DNA from: Ureibacillus sp035556295
GTDB taxonomy: Bacteria > Bacillota > Bacilli > Bacillales_A > Planococcaceae
Direction: 5' to 3'
Length of the DNA stretch: 64,000 nt
NCBI GenBank assembly: GCA_035556295.1
Contig: DATMFE010000363.1
Span: 56,598-120,597 of the forward strand
The first letter of the stretch is position 1. The number at the start of each line of letters is the position of its first letter. Shown here one piece after another: positions 61,865 to 64,000 of this stretch. The notes beneath the pieces are model-generated. The model did not search any database. It was not told the DNA's origin and saw nothing but the letters and a program-made list of their open reading frames with translations. A program made the position numbers and the translations under genes.

Positions 61865-64000
61865 CTAACGACGGTTCTCATGAATTGCATGAGCTAAAGG
61901 AAAAATAGAAGTAGCTATGTCTGCAAATGTCACTTCACCTTTTGGATTAAATTGATTATTTGCAGTAGTTAATAGTTCTAGCTTATTTGCTAAAGCAACA
62001 TATCCAATATATTCAGATTGGATGAGAGTTGCGTCGCTGAATTCAAGTTTGTATAAATCATACTTTTTCGCTGCAAGATCTAATCCTAATGCACGGATGT
62101 ACCATACAGCTAGTTGTTCTCTGGTAAGTTTTAAATCCGGATTAAATTCTTCTAATGGACTTAAAATTCCGATACGAACCGCTTGCTCAACAACTTTATA
62201 TAATGGATGTTTCGGGTCAATCTTGTCATATGTTTGTGTCAATATTTCTTGTTGAGGTAAGTCATATTCATAAAAGTAAGATAATGATTTTACAAGAATT
62301 TTTAACGCTTCTCCATTTGTAATGGATTGATCTGCATTAAACGTTTTCGCATCTTTCACTTCAAGAATTTGATTTTGAATTAAATAATTTAACTCATCTC
62401 CTGCAGTTGGATGTGAAATTTGTATATACTCCAACTCACCAAAAACACTTTCCCATTTACCAGTAGTTGCGTCTAAGTAACTGTACGGATTGTTATTATA
62501 AGTAGGAGTATAAACTAAATTGTAATGCGAAGATTTAGGATCAACTTTTTTAATGTATTGTAGTTTTACACTTAATGCATCGATATATAGTTTTTTCGCA
62601 GCTTCGTTAGAAATTACACTATCTTTTGATGGCCAATTCTCAAATTCACGATGATTGACGTATAAATTGTTTAAAGTTCCGTCGGTCTTTATTGATACAC
62701 CAATTTGACTACCCTCTACGATAATTCCATTTACTACTCTTGGGAACGTGAAATGGTAGATTCCTCTTCCTTCGTCAAAATAAGGCTCAGTAATTGGCTT
62801 TGCGTAATTGTGTAAGTAGGATGGTACCCATTCTTTTAAATACTCAATTGCTTTTGTCTGAGCTTCATCTTGTTTAAGCTTGGTTTGATTTTTAGAATCT
62901 CCAATTTCTCTTAGGACTTCATCTCGCATATCTTGGTACGAAATGATTTCCCCTGTTTGTTTGTTCATATCAATAGAAGAACCATATCCCCCATATTCCC
63001 AATCATATGAATAGCTAATACTTAAGAATGGTTGACCATATTCATTTTCATATTCGTGAACAGAAGATATTTTTAACTTCACTTTATCAGAATCAATTTT
63101 CAATAAATTTTGAGCAATTTTTTTGGCTTGCTCAATTGTAACACCGTTATATTTTGGCTGTAAAGGTTTAGATGCTAATTGCTCAACTTTTTCTATTTTA
63201 GGTGTATTTTTTGAGAATCCGTTAGCAGTTTGCCACTCTAAAGTTAATGCATTAACACCTAAATTAATCGATGGTTGATACACTAGTGCTACCGATTCTT
63301 TACCAGTTCTATAGTCGTAATTTATTTGGTATTTTAAGGTTACAGCTAAATTTTTCTTAAATAGCTCAAGGATCTCTTGAGAGCTCTTAACAGCTTTTAC
63401 ATCATCATAAGTAGCTTTTGTTGAATTTAATGTATATCTATAAAATTGAGTAATTTCCCCACTACCTAGTACGGATATATAAATATACTGATCAGCTATT
63501 GGGATATTATTTTCTTTCAGCACATATGAAAAATCATAACGAATAGGTTCTGTTAAAGGTTGATTTGAATAATAGTTGTAATTTGAATTGGAAGGATCTA
63601 GTTCATAATTCTTCCCGTTTGGTAATTTACCCAAAAATTCAGTTGCAATTTTTTCAGCTGTCTCTTTTGAGACTTTTGCTGGAAATAAAGCATCAGATGT
63701 CGTAACTGGAGTATAGTAGAACGATTCAATTTCTAGTTCATCACCAACAAACGTAACGCTTCCATAAATATCTTTGCCATTAATCATTTTTTGAAAGCTT
63801 AAGTCATAACGAATTCGCTCATCATCTGGATAGTGATGGGCGTTACTTAATTGAAAATCACTTTCTGCTAAAAAATTAAATTGATTTGGAAATAATTCTT
63901 TTAGTTTTTTTATAAACGCTGTTTAGAGAGAACTTTATTGCTATTATTCACTTCAATTGCAACCCTATCATTTTGCCCTTCCATTGGTGATTGAGCATGT
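61865..64000 (-). pseudogene. SLH/YcdB-type surface protein, frameshifted and cut by the window edge
   Basis: The intact part (61865-63922) encodes repeated YcdB/PepSY-like domains (about residues 1-420) and a C-terminal SLH region with FNADQSITNGEALKILVKSL, LTREQLAVWYIRALG and FNPKGEVTFADIATSIFPLA, so it is a cell-surface protein. A second frame enters from the right edge (NDRVAIEVNNSNKVLSKQRL) and stops at TAA 63910-63912. The YcdB sequence continues in the other frame as AFIKKLKELFPNQF. A one-base loss in a CAAGCG-like stretch near 63918-63921 explains this. The N-terminus lies outside the window. Confidence 0.8.

Noticed and set aside
1..64000. Prophage, insertion sequence, CRISPR array or toxin-antitoxin locus
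   Set aside because: No transposase, integrase, phage structural gene, regular spacer array or recognisable toxin pair was seen on either strand.

Overview
The window looks like chromosomal DNA of a low-GC, endospore-forming member of the Bacillales. The mix of genes suggests the Planococcaceae (Lysinibacillus/Solibacillus-like), but the species cannot be fixed from the sequence. The support is AT-rich DNA with strong Shine-Dalgarno sites, spore genes (cotD-like, tlp, a YjcZ-family microprotein), two T-box leaders, and gene neighbourhoods familiar from Bacillus (ccdA-yneI-yneJ beside yneK; yhaQ/yhaP-like; bmrC/bmrD-like). I saw no rRNA, tRNA, CRISPR array, insertion sequence or prophage.

Layout. 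1-9.6 kb: a Flp-type pilin, two uncharacterised genes, a large intracellular beta-helix protein, the radical-SAM protein YfkAB, a C39-like lipoprotein, and a divergent pair of HTH-TPR regulator and MFS exporter whose shared promoter carries three evenly spaced palindromes. 9.6-20.2 kb (minus strand): the branched-chain amino acid biosynthesis region ilvD, then a T-box leader and ilvB-ilvH-ilvC-leuA-leuB-leuC-leuD. Just upstream is a complete small transcription unit encoding a 35-residue hydrophobic peptide. 20.7-29 kb: GlsB-like membrane protein, a lysozyme-like transglycosylase, mscL, metI, a CBS protein, Sco, the DUF1659/DUF2922/YvrJ cluster, yneK, ccdC, ccdB, ccdA and rarD. 29-36 kb: two ABC systems, a heterodimeric multidrug exporter and a PadR-DUF2812-ABC operon with an operator-like promoter region. 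36-43 kb: an amidase-like protein lacking its catalytic glutamate, spore coat-type genes, TelA, a YjcZ microprotein, an NRDE protein and a YbjQ protein.

43-49.3 kb: a TAXI-TRAP uptake operon, then a short-type proS behind a proline T-box that is followed by a second structured element with its own terminator, and a 51-bp tandem repeat. 49.3-64 kb: a DUF3889 protein, lipoproteins, two metallo-beta-lactamase-fold proteins, a cation/proton antiporter behind a compact attenuator-like leader, an esterase, a chemoreceptor, a Tet(M)-like GTPase interrupted by one in-frame stop codon, an acetyl-CoA hydrolase/transferase, tlp, a secreted helical protein, and an SLH/YcdB-type surface protein with a frameshift near the right edge.

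Most genes are housekeeping. The most interesting signals are regulatory (the three-palindrome operator, isoleucine and proline T-boxes, the extra proS leader element, the antiporter attenuator) and decay-related (the nonsense codon in the Tet(M)-like gene, the frameshift in the SLH protein, the amidase without its catalytic residue). I found no clear multi-gene novel system; the least understood conserved clusters are DUF1659-DUF2922-YvrJ and PadR-DUF2812-ABC.
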